Part shown: positions 12,893 to 24,600 of the stretch, piece after piece
Layout: the number at the start of each line of letters is the position of its first letter
Numbering within the stretch: the stretch's first letter is position 1
Assembly (NCBI RefSeq): GCF_021018895.1
Contig: NC_079386.1
Span: forward strand, 13,211,552-13,275,551
Origin: Seriola aureovittata
Lineage: Eukaryota > Chordata > Actinopteri > Carangiformes > Carangidae
DNA: 64,000 bases
Reading direction: 5' to 3'
Notes under the pieces: generated by a model
Told to the model about the DNA's origin: nothing
What the model saw: only the letters and a program-made list of their open reading frames with translations
The model's database searches: none
Position numbers and translations under genes: made by a program

Positions 12893-12960
12893 CTCTCCAA
12901 CACCTGATCTCCAGCACCAAGGGCATCATCACCGCCATCTCCTTTACAATGACAACAAAT
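12893..12960 (+). other. Possible 3' noncoding exon of the acidic gene
   Basis: After the stop codon at 12469-12471 a donor-like CGCAG|gtattc lies at 12505/12506. A strong acceptor (tttctctgcag) at 12892 opens a short exon-like stretch. An ATTAAA near 12656 and an AATAAA at 13262-13267 are alternative polyadenylation signals. Whether the 3' UTR is spliced cannot be told from sequence alone. Confidence 0.35.
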
Positions 12961-13081
12961 GGTATTAGAGCATTAAAACCAATTGAAGTATTGTCTTACA
13001 GTAATGGGATTCAGTAAAAGCCTTTGACGACATGAAATGAATTGTGTTTGTCTGTTTCAATATTAGCATTTTTTTGTGCCT

Positions 13082-13113
<32 letters not shown>

Positions 13114-16100
13114 CAGGTATTTATTAATTCATGACAAACGACTACAAATTAGCATTTTCTGTATCTTTCCAATATTTTGATCCCCAGAAATGCTGACATT
13201 AATTCAAAGTGCATTGTGAAAGGTGTCTGAAGAAGCTGAATACTTGAATGTGATAGTACAGAATAAAGACGGCCACATTATTATTTTCCTAATAATTTCT
13301 TCAGTGTGCACATACAGGCTTTTTGAAGAGGAACGAGTGAAGTTAGTCAAATACCTCATTTTAAAATTTCTCACATGCAAATACTGTGTCTTTCAGTCTT
13401 TGTTCAGTACATTTAAATTAATCTCTTCTGAGCCACACAGTGAGCAAACACACTGAGTCATCCCTGTGGGGTGTATTCCCTAAAGTTAGTCTTTCCAGAG
13501 TTATCCTTGGGAAAAAAACAGGTTTTTGAAACAATATTTGCTGTTGGTGATAAGGCTGTTGGTTCAGGTAAAATAAATATTTCAAAAGCTCATGGATCAT
13601 GATGCAGAGCTGCAAGTTGCTTCATTAATATTTTTTAGAAACGCTCTGGCCTTGGTAACAAACATTTTTTACCAAGAGGTGGACTTTGGTTCTCCCTGTA
13701 CAAAAGGGAGGATGGGAGGATTTGGCTGAACTGAACTTTTAAATCAAAAATGAGATTCAATTTGAGCAGAAAAACTTGATAAATTGCCTGTATCAACATC
13801 ATATGCCAACAAAGCTCCATGTGATTATGTGTACAGTAAAATAAATGGGGTTGTAGTTACTCTTTAAATTTGAAACCAGTCCTTCAGGGGCTTTAACATA
13901 TGAAATTACTTGTCAAATAGATTCATCCTGATTTTAAAATGCTAAACACAAACTAAACAACTGTACTGGCTCTGTTATTATGATGAACTGAATCTGTACT
14001 CAAGCCTATAGTATACTGATACATAAACATACTGTATGGTGGAGGTTGGCACATTGATAACTGAGTGGGAAAAAAAACTCCAAGTTGCCTTGGCAACCAG
14101 CTGGATTGCATCTGCACTGCTATACTGTCTTGCCTGCTGGTTGCTCTCTGCTCACTTCATCATTTCAAACATCTCTTGAAGATCAAACCATAACTTCCTC
14201 AACACTGAGCTTCCTCCGTCACTTTCCAATCTCTCCCCGTCTCTCCTGGGGACATTTTTCTGCAGGACTGGTCAGGCGTTGTCCAAGATTGTCATGTTAT
14301 GATTAATTTATGGAGGCCGTGCAAAAATATACATATATATATTTAATGCATTATCATGCATATCACTAATTCATGTTGCCCTGCTAACACTGGCAAATTC
14401 TTCAGCCTCCTGCTGTTACTGTGGCTTTCCACCAACCGGAGCACCAGCACGGAGCTGCAGGGCAGAGACAAGATGCAATGAAAAACTATTTAATGAGTTT
14501 TTGCTACTATAACATTTTTTATGTCACATCAGCTGCTGGTTTTTGTTTTCAGATTCTCATTGATGGTTTTGTGATGGCCACCATGTTAACACCAGTCTCT
14601 CCTATTTCCTCCAGTAGCAGGAAATCTTCAACTTCATTCACTTTCCCATCAAACATCGCGCATAGGGAGGAGTTTCACACTTTATCTTCCAGACTGAAAT
14701 ATGCACTTCTTTTTAAAAAGGTGACATTTGGTTAACGAAATAGCACAAACAGACTATAGGTCCTATACAGCTTCAAAGAAAATAGTCTGCTTGCAGTAAA
14801 TTCATAATGTCTTGACTGAGAACATTAACCAGAATGCAAATCGCTTCCAGTGCTCACAAAAAATGAGACATGGCTTCCGTGTCGGGGTGAAAATAAATGT
14901 TATTTGAGCCATCAAGCGGCCACTTCCTGTGAAGGATGGCTGGGCCAATTAGCACCAAGTCTCCTCTTTAACATGACATTTTGGCACCACAGAGCCATCT
15001 CCATCTACATGGAGGGTGGGGCCCAGCAAAATGTCATGGTGTTGAAAATGTGCTCTTCACATGGAGGTCAAACACAAGCTAGCAAACGAATTGAATTAAC
15101 AGTTGGAAATAATTAAATGGAAAATCAGTTCAAATGGTTTTGTAAAAGTCATAAATAAACAATGATTGAACAATGATTTGTTGAAAGCAAAGGATAAACT
15201 GTTCTAATTATTTACTAATAGTAATGGATAAATGGTTGAAATGTCAACCGTCTGCAACTCTAAATACATAAAGTTTAGTTTAATGGTAGGAATGCAAACT
15301 TTATCCAACTGACCTGAACATTCAGAGTTCACTTGTCTGAAAAAGTTATTGTAATAATATTAACTTTTATATAATAAATAGAGTTTAAATTAACAAATTA
15401 ACACATTTGCAGCATGACGAGTGGTGTCAATGACACAAAAATGGCAGAGAACCACCGCTCTACTTTTCACACACAAAGCCTCTGGATTATACATTTGCAT
15501 ACTAAATAGGAACCAGAGTTGAGTGAGGTGAGCAAACTTCTGCAGCAAGGTCAGAGCAGTACCCAAGTAAGACAGAGGGGAAAAAGAGGGGAGAGAATAT
15601 TGAGTATTTTTGCCTGCTTGCCACCGCTGGAGAATTTCAAACAGCTGGAACGATTCAGTCAGCTTTTCTAGGAGCAGATGAAAGAAAAGTTGAAAGGCCT
15701 CTGAAGAGGGAACAAGCCAGTGAGCCAGTGAGTGGGAGAGAGAGTGAGAAAGAAAGTGGAGGCTGCTTGACAACAAGGATTTTTCAAAGTGATTCAGCGT
15801 ATACTCTGAAACATATCCTGCGTACGCAGACTTCTCAGTCACTCCTTCCAGTAAAAAAGCCTGGTGGGTTCAAAGCGCCTCAAGCAAGTGAATTGAGGTT
15901 GTTGCCTCTGCTTGTGCGCTGTGGTGCAGTATGAGGGGATTTGCCTCGATAGTGCTGTCATTACATGGAGGTGCCTCTGTGCTGAGATTCCTGCCAGGTC
16001 ACTGCAGGCGCTTCAGCGGCCAACGTGGCTCCTCCGCTTCCTCTTTTTGTATCTATTTACAGTATTTCACCCCATCTGCATTTAACAGCCATGAGACAAG

Positions 16101-16240
16101 TGGAGAGTGTGGAGAGTGCTGCATCACTGCGACACAGCTGGCGTTCTGCCTTTACTTAGGGCTCCTCCTGCTGGTGTAGATAAGGGTCTTGCAGGGGTTT
16201 TTTTTTTCCATGCTGTAATCCCTGTTGTAAATAAATAAAG

Positions 16241-16243
<3 letters not shown>

Positions 16244-16285
<42 letters not shown>

Positions 16286-16328
16286 AGGGGACGAGGTCAG
16301 CTAAAACAGCAGGACCCCCCCCCCCCCC

Positions 16329-16353
<25 letters not shown>
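16244..16353 (+). repeat. Compound microsatellite (GT)n, poly-C, (CA)n
   Basis: About 39 bases of GT (16244-16282), a G-rich spacer, a C run (16315-16329), then (CA)n. The inverted complementarity of the two dinucleotide arrays could form a hairpin. Confidence 0.9.
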
Positions 16354-16359
<6 letters not shown>

Positions 16360-16544
16360 GACCAGCACCTTGGATAAATGGACACAGAGGAGTGTTGCTG
16401 TGGCTAAAGGCGTTGTTCGTATACAACCAGTGTAAAATTAAATGTGCACACATAACAGAAGCGGAGTCCTGCCACCTAAATCTAATACATAACCTTCTAT
16501 CACTCGGGCTTCTAATATTGATTCTTCTGTCAAATGTGCTTTTT

Positions 16545-17098
16545 GGAAGTATTGTTTAAAATGTCAAAGAAAGAGTGAAAAATACCCATCACCATTCGAT
16601 CAGAGCTCAAGGTGACATCTTCAAATGTTCAAAACTCAAAGATTTTCCACTTGCAATTACTCAAACAGACAACAGCAGCAAATCCACATATTTGAGAAGC
16701 CAAAACCAGAGCATTTTTGTTTTGTTTTTGCTTTAAATCGGATTGATCGCTTATCAAAATTGGTGGTGATTAATTCTCTCAAAACACAGCAGGAAGACAG
16801 GTCTGTTGATCAGTGGAGAAACAAAAATGCTTTGTTTTTATCTACAACTTGAACACTTGAATTATGTACGTGAACAGAGCTGTAACAAAGACTAAGGTTC
16901 TTAGTAGTAAATAAAGAAGAGCTGAGGCCATTAGACCCATATTCAGTTTCTCAATTGACAACTCTGCTTCTCAAATGTGAACGCTCACTCGTCTGCTAAA
17001 CTTAAGATCTTTGGTTTTTCACCGTAGCCAAACAATTAATTGGTGAATCAATACTTTAATTAATCAGTGATGGAAACAAAATGATAGTTGCAACCCTA
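16545..17098 (+). repeat. hAT-like MITE remnant(s)
   Basis: The stretch 16556-16770 (gtgaaaaatacccatcacc, cagagctcaaggtgac, atttgagaagccaaaaccag, gattgatcgcttatcaaaat) follows the order of a teleost MITE family that begins and ends with agggctgcaac/gttgcagccct. A right-end-like gttgcaaccctag ends at 17098. The same family recurs in faah2 intron 1 and tesk intron 2. Assigned from memory of the consensus. Confidence 0.55.
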
Positions 17099-18398
17099 GA
17101 AAAGAAGCTTTGTAGAAACTGAAACAATATTTGTCACACAGAAATAGCAGCGCTTCACCTACAAACTGTGAGACCCTGCAGTTACCACAATAAATAAATT
17201 AATGGATGTGTCCATATTAATGCCAGCACAAGCCCACACAGTGCTTCTTTATCACAGCCCACACTGGAGATGTGTGAGAACAGACACAGTCAGACTAAAC
17301 AGTAAAAGCAATCAAGATCATTCATTGTTTTTATTGAGGTACAACATTAAGACAATAAATGGATCTTCCTGTGACGTAATGTCAACAAAGGACAATGTTC
17401 ATGAACAATCAACGATAAGACAATTATTTCTTCCTATGTCTATGTCCCCTGCTGCAGTTAGCATTCCTCTATACTATATAGTCCGTCACTACTCTTCCAC
17501 ACACCTTTGTCAAACAGAGAGGACAAATCTGTTGACACCTTTGTTACATGTACCCGTGTACATACATAATATATACATACAATCTATATTAACAGTAGGT
17601 TAACAGAAAGTGCTGTGAATTCATGCTACAGTGCTGTGCTAAATCAAGACCTTTTTTTTTTTTTTGCCAAAACAAAGAAAAGTCTGAAAATATTGTTTGT
17701 AAAATTTCATTTTTCTTTCTGCTGACTATTTTTCTTTACAAAAAAAAATCATTATTACAAATAAAAATAACAGTTTTTAATAAGTTACCCAACCATTTTT
17801 GCAAAAGAAGCCAGCCTGCAAATCAATTAATTTGAATTAATTACAGTCATTTTGCTGATTCCTAAATTTCATCAACTTAAACATTATTGAAATATTGAAA
17901 TTAGCATTATCGAAATATTTTGAGCAGTTAAATAAATTCCACGTGATGCTACAGTTTGATGTGTATAATCGTCGTAAACATTAATCTCGTACAACACATT
18001 CAACAAATGAATTTATCAATGCATTCTGCTGTATCTATATTATACAGTCAAATACTAAAAAGTACAAAAAATAGTTTGTTTCATAGGAGACGGATGAGAG
18101 CTGAACAAAATCCTATAACAATGACGACAAACTACCTCAACAGGCAAGTGTTTCACAATGTAAAACATCAGTCGTCCTGAATAAGGCAGAACAATAACAC
18201 GCCTTACGATGCACGATATGAAATCAAAGCTTCACTCAACGGTGGTGTGACAGAAAATAAAATAAAGTGCCTATCGTGTGAATAAGTTAAGATGAGAATC
18301 GCTGTACATGAGGAGAGTGGGACAGGGTTGTCTTCAGCGTGTTGTCGGGGGGGGGGGGGGGGGGGTGTGACGGCAGGTGGACGTGGACTCGTGAGATC

Positions 18399-20186
18399 TC
18401 AGCGCAGTGAGTTGGTCGGCATACAGTCACACAGAGCCCTCCTCTCTGCTCTCAGCACCAGCGTCTCCGTCTGCAACGGTCCACGTACAAATGTTACTGT
18501 ATTAAACGGCAGCTGAAGTCGAAGGGGAACAGGTTCTCAAATCAAAATGAACAGTTTTTATCTCATCTTGAGAACGGCCAGTTCATTTGTGAGCAGTTAA
18601 CATGGTTTATTGAGTCTGAATTAGATCCGTTTCCAATCTTTCCTGCAGATAATAAAAGCATACCCAATAGAGATGCAATAAAACCTCACAAAAGTAAAGC
18701 CAGTAATGATGATGAAGTTCCCCATATAAAGAGGGAGGCTTGTGTTTATCGAACAGAGATAAAATACAGGAGAGGGATTTTTGTTTCCGAATTAAAACAG
18801 ATTTTCAGCAAAAATTAAGCATGATACTCAAAAACTCAAAAAAGGTATAGTGTTAATTTCTATTGATTAATAGAGTTAAAGTCAAGTTAATTTTATTTAT
18901 ATAGCCCAAAATCATGTTAAAAGGCTTTAAAATCTGTACAGCAATAAACAATATACTCATTTAATGTTTTGTTTAAATATATGATCAGTGGTGTTTCAGG
19001 AACTTTGATCTTTTAAAAGAGGTAAGACATGAAGTTGTTTTATTTCTAACATAATGTTTATAACATAGGTTTTCATAATGATAGGTTTGAGACTAACTCC
19101 TCAACACAACAGCTTTAGTTGGTCTTAATTAGCTCTTTATGTGTAAAAATTACAAAAATCCACCTGATTTCAAAGATTTGAACTGGCCGATACATGGTGT
19201 GTTAGCCACTCTCTATTTATCTCAACTTTCACATTTAGATGATCTGTAGAAATTATAGCTGTATTTAACACTTTGATTACATTAGGGGATGAATCATTTC
19301 TGACACCAAAATCACAGAAATAGAAAGGAAATAATACAGGCCACAAAACCATCCAGGAGAGCAGGACTTCACCTACCCTGGCATCAAGGTTGAAAGCAGT
19401 CTTCTTTAGATCTTGCAGTGCCCTCTGCATGAACTCAAATGCATGACAGTCCACACATGGGCGACCTGGAAATAAGAGGAAATAGTTCAGAAATGAAATG
19501 ATTCATATACTGGTTGTTTTCCTGGTAGAATGTAAATTTCTTTTTGATATTTTTTATTTATTTTTTTGCAATTGGACCTCATTTCAAAATTGCCTTGTCA
19601 TTCAGTAAACTTATACTTTAAAGACGGCCACAAGGAAAGGTTCATCTATAATGAGAATAATCATTAGTTGTAGCCCTATTTTATTCAATTGGCTTTTACA
19701 TCTCGGTGTAAATATTATTTCAGAAGCGTTTCCATCTAGCACATATAACTGTAGAGAAAGCTAAAATCAAGCTCCACTTTCTGCAAACCAAATTACAGGT
19801 TTTTTCCTTCAAACCTTTCTGTTGCTTTCCGCCTAGTACAGATGATAAATTGTGGCTCAGCCGAGCAGTGCAGGCCCAGTTTCATGTTGAGTTCATGATT
19901 TATACACCAATTAAGATGACCTATAATCCCCACTAAGAAAGCCCTGTAGGGACCTGCTATAATTAGACTGTGTATAAACATCACTGTGTTGCACCGAATT
20001 ACACCTGACAACCGTTTGAAAGCCTTCCCCCGAACAGGCAGGAAAACCTAAATCTCATATTTAAATCCACCTACTTTCGGCAGGGATGACAGTCCCGGGC
20101 TCCTGATCCGCAGCAGCTGCACCGACACAGAGGAGCTGGACCGCCAGGAGAAGCACCGCTGCCTGCAGATATCCGCTGGATGCCAT
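18399..20186 (-). CDS. nicol1: NICOL1 (C4orf48 orthologue), small secreted factor
   Basis: Human NICOL1 is a small secreted protein described as a NELL2-interacting cofactor for lumicrine signalling, also called a neuropeptide-like protein. Exons: 20186-20075, 19465-19377 and 18470-18399, giving 90 residues. The ATG has a strong context (accATGG). Residues 1 to about 25 form a signal peptide (alanine/leucine-rich). The mature part carries PAESRPCVDCHAFEFMQRAL, then DLKKTAFNLDAR, and a C-terminal TETLVLRAERRALCDC segment, the same order as mammalian C4orf48. The four mature cysteines (41, 44, 81, 83) probably pair. Splices are phase 1 (GAAA|gtaggt) and phase 0 (AGG|gtaggt). The last exon is only 72 bases and would be missed by ORF finding; it was located from the family's C-terminus. 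Its position between nat8l and nelfa is the human order. Confidence 0.95.
18881..18950 (+). repeat. Short interspersed fish repeat fragment
   Basis: gtcaagttaattttattta, tatagcccaaaatca and ggctttaaaatctgtacagc match a widespread teleost repeat whose consensus reads 'TTTTATTTATATAGCCCAATATCACAA'. It lies inside nicol1 intron 2. Confidence 0.55.
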
Positions 20187-20512
20187 GGTGATGGTCCGAG
20201 CAGTGACCTTTAATGTGAAGACTAAGATCAGCAGGTGTGTGGTTTTGCATAGATAAAACATTGGGGGGAAAATCATTCACGGCCGTGAGTCAATGAAACG
20301 ACCGAACCTTGCAGCCTTTGTTTAGAAAAATAGTCCAGGTTTCATCGGTAGATATTTGTGTTCTTTAAAAAAATAATAATAATACAGTCAACGGAGAAGC
20401 AATAATGTTTATTTAACAAAGTGTACGTGAACCTACCGTCAATCAGTCGATGATATTCTTCACAATCAGCGCAAGATGCCCACCTAGGGTTGTTTTATGT
20501 AGGTTTAGATAC

Positions 20513-20524
20513 TGCGCATGCGCA
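20513..20524. promoter_or_regulatory. NRF1-type palindrome
   Basis: TGCGCATGCGCA is a perfect 12-base palindrome and the classic NRF1 half-site pair. It lies 327 bases upstream of the nicol1 start codon. Confidence 0.6.
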
Positions 20525-20604
20525 TGGGTCACCCAAAATTTGCTGTAGGGACCAGAATGAAGACTTCCGGTGGCAACATTCAAAATAAAAGCCTTAACCG
20601 TACC

Positions 20605-20843
20605 ACTTTACAGTAACACTACCCTTACAAAGGATTTATAAATGGTTTATAATGAGGTTATTAATTCGGTTGTTACGACTTTATAAATCATAAACAAACA
20701 ATTATAAACAAGTTATAACACAGTTTTCATACATTGATGCAGGCTCATTATTGATCACATGATCAAGTTAATGCTACTACTCATTAATCTTACTAATTAG
20801 TTACTACCATTTATAATTGGCAAAAGGAGCCTTATTGTAAAGT
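20605..20843. repeat. MITE-like element with terminal inverted repeats
   Basis: The left end actttacagtaa and right end ttattgtaaagt are near-perfect inverted repeats. The interior has the tttataaatggtttataa wording of a common fish MITE. About 240 bases long, it sits in the nicol1/nelfa divergent region. A similar partial right end follows at about 20868-20905. Confidence 0.65.
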
Positions 20844-21640
20844 ATGAAACAAATCACCATTTATTAATGAGTTACAATAAGGCTTATTTATAACTAACTT
20901 AATAAATAATCATTTGTTTCAGATGATCAAAACTAAAAAAGGTTTTCAGTTTACTTTTGCACATGACAAAGATAAGCAGGAAATCCTGCCTTTTTTGCTT
21001 TGAAAAGTAGTAAAATGATGATTAATAAATTATCAAAATGAAATAGCCTTTTTTTGCTTTCATAATGCTGCCTACGTGCTAATGCTTTCGTCCTTTCCAC
21101 TTTTTTGTAGGAATGTTTTGACATGTCAAAAACTGCGCTGAACCTAATAAAGGTCACCCACCATCATGACATTGATATTTACTTTAGTAGTGCACCTTCC
21201 CCTTGTAAACCAACTGATAACATTACCACAGCCAGTAACCAGCACCCTGAATCTTGTGCCCCAAGCCCAAGTTTCTAATCCAGCATTTAAATGACTTAAT
21301 TAGTAAATTAATTATTACTTTAATTTTAAAAGAATTGGTAAAAATGAAATAATACCTATTACCCATACACACTCATGTTTCAAGTGAAATAGACCTTTTT
21401 TCTTTTAAACTTTATTAACAAAACAATTCATACAACATAAGGACAAATAAAACTGATCAAACCAGATACAGCCACAGTATTAAACTTTACTTAAATTTGA
21501 AGTACAGCTGTTTTGCATTTCTTACAGATGTTTCATGGTTCAATGGATATGAATGCCCCCCTGCTCGGTGTGGGCGGGGTCCTGACTGCTGTTTTCTTAG
21601 GTAGCCCGTTAAAATGCCCGAACTCAAAACACTTCTTTTT

Positions 21641-21652
21641 CCAAGATGGCGT
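21641..21652 (+). promoter_or_regulatory. nelfa: YY1-type site overlapping the nelfa start codon
   Basis: CCAAGATGGCGT contains the AAGATGGCG core of YY1 sites, which often overlap the first ATG of TATA-less housekeeping genes. It also gives the ATG a workable Kozak context. Confidence 0.55.
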
Positions 21653-24600
21653 CGATGAAGGACAGCGACACCGGCCTGTGGCTTCACAACAAACTGGGCT
21701 CCACGGACGAGCTCTGGACGCCTCCTAGCATCGCCTCTCTCCTCACCGTGTCTGTAATCGACAACATACGACTTTGCTTTTCGAGCTTGTCGCCGCCGGT
21801 GAAGCTGAAACTGCTGCTCGGGATGCTGCACCTCCCCAGGCGGACCGTTGACGAGGTGGGTTGCTGCGCGTTAGCTTGGTGTTAGCCTGACAGGTAAGGG
21901 AAGCGATTAACACAGACACACAGGTAAAACAAGAGCTCAGTCTCGGTTAGCTTCCCTAAAGTCAAATCACTGCTCTTCCTGCGGGTGTTTTTAATTTGCT
22001 TGTGAAACGTCTAACCACGCAATTAAATCTATATAGTTAGCGTTAGCTTGTTCTCTTTCACTATTAATATCGTTAGCCAACGTAAGAAGCGGCAAACTAT
22101 TTATCCCGAAGTTGTTTTTTTCCCCTCAGTTTCAAGACTTTTTTTTAATCTTTTTTTTTCTTTTTTAATTTACGTTCACGATAAGCAGCGTCACGAATAA
22201 GTTGTCCCTTGTACATGAGAGTGTTTTCCCGCAGTGGTTTACCAGCGACGACGGGAAACATTAGCCTGGCGGGTCTCGTCCAGACATGATGGTGGGATGG
22301 GCACAAGAGAGCTGAGTGACTGAGCTGGAGGGCGGTACCAGTTTCAGTCCGACATATCATCTGTTTAGCTGCCTAAAACGTTTGACACTCGTCATCACTG
22401 TGTCCTGCATATTCACACATATTCAGACAAATGAGCTACCTCTGCAGAAGTACCCGAACCAAGGACTTCTTAGGTGGAAGTACTGCTGGTGTTTTATTGA
22501 TGCATTCATTACAAGAAAAAGTCCTACAGCTTTTTCGTGGAAATTGCATGGATATCCTTCATAGCAAAGTTTATTTGTTCATTATTTGTTTTGTTTATGT
22601 AAATAAACAGTGTTAGAGGGTTACAGATGCTTCATACACCCTGTTACATATTCTCAATTTTAGATGAAAATAGATGAAGATGCTTACACCTGTAATTATC
22701 AGTTAAAAAAAATTGCTTTTTTTAACCATAATAAGTTATTCAACTGTAATAAGTTTTATATATTTCTCAGGCAGTATTATACATGTTATCTTTTGTTACA
22801 TAAAATTGTTTAACATCACCATCCTCTCTTGCCAGATGAAGGAGGCCCTGTCAGAGATAATCCAACTGGCCACGGTGGACTCAGAACCCTGGGTGCTGAT
22901 GGTTGCAGATATCCTCAAGTCCTTCCCAGAGACAGGCTCTCTAAATCTGGACTTGGAGGAGCAGAATCCAAATGTGCAGGATATTCTTGGAGAGCTCAGG
23001 GAGAAAGGTAGGGAATGTGTTTATTGAATATTGATTTAGCTATAGTGGCCCCTATAGACTGCCACCTGAACCCTTATGTTAATGTAAATATAATGACACA
23101 CCATCTGGCCATATTACTGAGCCTGTTGCTTGAAAAGGAATATAATGTATTAATCACAGAGTTGCCTATGCATTTAAATTGTCAAATTAGAACTGTTCCT
23201 TAATTGCATTTAGGCTCATATGAATTTAAATCTCTGCATAATGTGTTCACACTGTTTGGAAAAGTACTAGTATTGCAAACCACAATAACTCATCATGTCA
23301 GTTTGTCCGCTGCAGTTTTATGAAACTTTTTTTAATGAATACAGTTGAACAATTTAGGCTCATGTGTAAAGTGGGAATAGGTAAATGTATTTTAACAATT
23401 CACACCCCATCTAATAAATGCAATAATGCAGTAGTAGTTGTACTGCAGTTTTGGTAAAAGTACATCCAAATGGTGGTTAGTTAACCAACTAAGTGGCTCA
23501 TGGTGTAGACAAATTCCTGTCTCGATCACTACCACTTGTTATAACACAGTTATAGAAAATGTGCTCTATTCCCTTGATGGTAAACATGTCAAGATGAGTA
23601 AAGGCCAAGAAAACATTTGTAGAGAGGATTTAAACTGGAAATATTTATCCACACTCCCGGCTATGTGTCTGTTGTACACACTGGAGCAATGCAATATGTA
23701 TTAGGACAGATGGTTCAACACTGATGGATTGCTTGTTGAAAGACAGACTTTATTTATCCCCTTGAATATCCATGAAAATGCTGCTACTACTGAAAATGAG
23801 TCAATATATAGAAAATGATTTGCAACCAACCACATGAGCCCATGGATTATAATTCAGTAATATCCGTAGTAAAGTCCCAGCTGACCTTCACATCCGTCTG
23901 TCTTCTCTTCCTCAGTGAGCGAGTGCGAGGCATCTGCCATGCTTCCTCTGGAGTGCCAGTACCTGAACAAGAGTGCGCTAACGACTCTGGTTGGGCCCCT
24001 TACACCCCCCGTCAAACATTTCCAGCTGAAAAGGAAGCCGAAGAGTGCAACCCTCAGAGCAGAGCTGCTACAGAAATGTAGGTTACTTAAAACAATGCAT
24101 GCCACTTTTCTGTCCTTTTTTTTTTAAAGAAATGTTTGTATTTGTTCATTATTTGTGTTTGTTTACAGTTGCAGTAATTGTGCCAGGGTGGTATTAGGCT
24201 TTCCCTCTGTCTTGTAATGTTGAGGTTACATTTCTCTATCCGTTTCTCCTCCAGCCACAGAGACAGCCCAACAGCTGAAAAAGACAGCCGGAGTGCCTTT
24301 TCACGCCAAAGGGAGAGGACTGGTCAAAAAGATTGACACTACTAGTGAGTTGAAGACCAATAAACACACTTCTTTAGTGCTTACTTGGGATTTAAAGTAA
24401 AAACTCCAAGTTCATGATTAGAGTTTTATCATTTTGGCAATCCAAGTCTCAAGTTACTTTTTTACAATACAATTGTAACTTAAACTTTTAGCAGTCCAAA
24501 TAGATACAAGAAAGAATCACTTACTCCACGTGAGAGCCAAGAGACTTTCTATTCTGATTTCTGTCCGTGTTGCTGATACATGTATTTTATATTTGCACCA

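Larger units (their letters stand above)
12970..18398. other. Intergenic region, acidic-repeat gene to nicol1
   Basis: No supported coding exon. It holds a short (GT)n at about 13088-13115, a (GT)n plus poly-C/(CA)n cluster at 16244-16353, hAT-like MITE remnants at 16545-16775 and 17030-17098, and a poly-G run at 18348-18365 just downstream of the nicol1 stop. Short open frames here have no family resemblance or consistent splice context. Confidence 0.7.
20187..21645. promoter_or_regulatory. Divergent nicol1/nelfa intergenic region
   Basis: The two start codons are 1.46 kb apart, head to head. The region holds a perfect NRF1-type palindrome TGCGCATGCGCA at 20513-20524, an ETS-type acttccgg at 20563-20570, a MITE-like element at 20605-20843, and a YY1-type site over the nelfa ATG. 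No TATA box was noted near either start. The motifs suggest housekeeping-type promoters. The NRF1/ETS pair is nearer nicol1 and the YY1 site belongs to nelfa, so these may be two separate promoters. Confidence 0.6.

Noticed and set aside
14421..15116. Several 70-100 codon plus-strand frames between the acidic gene and nicol1
   Set aside because: No consistent splice sites, codon bias or recognisable motif; consistent with random open frames in AT-balanced DNA.
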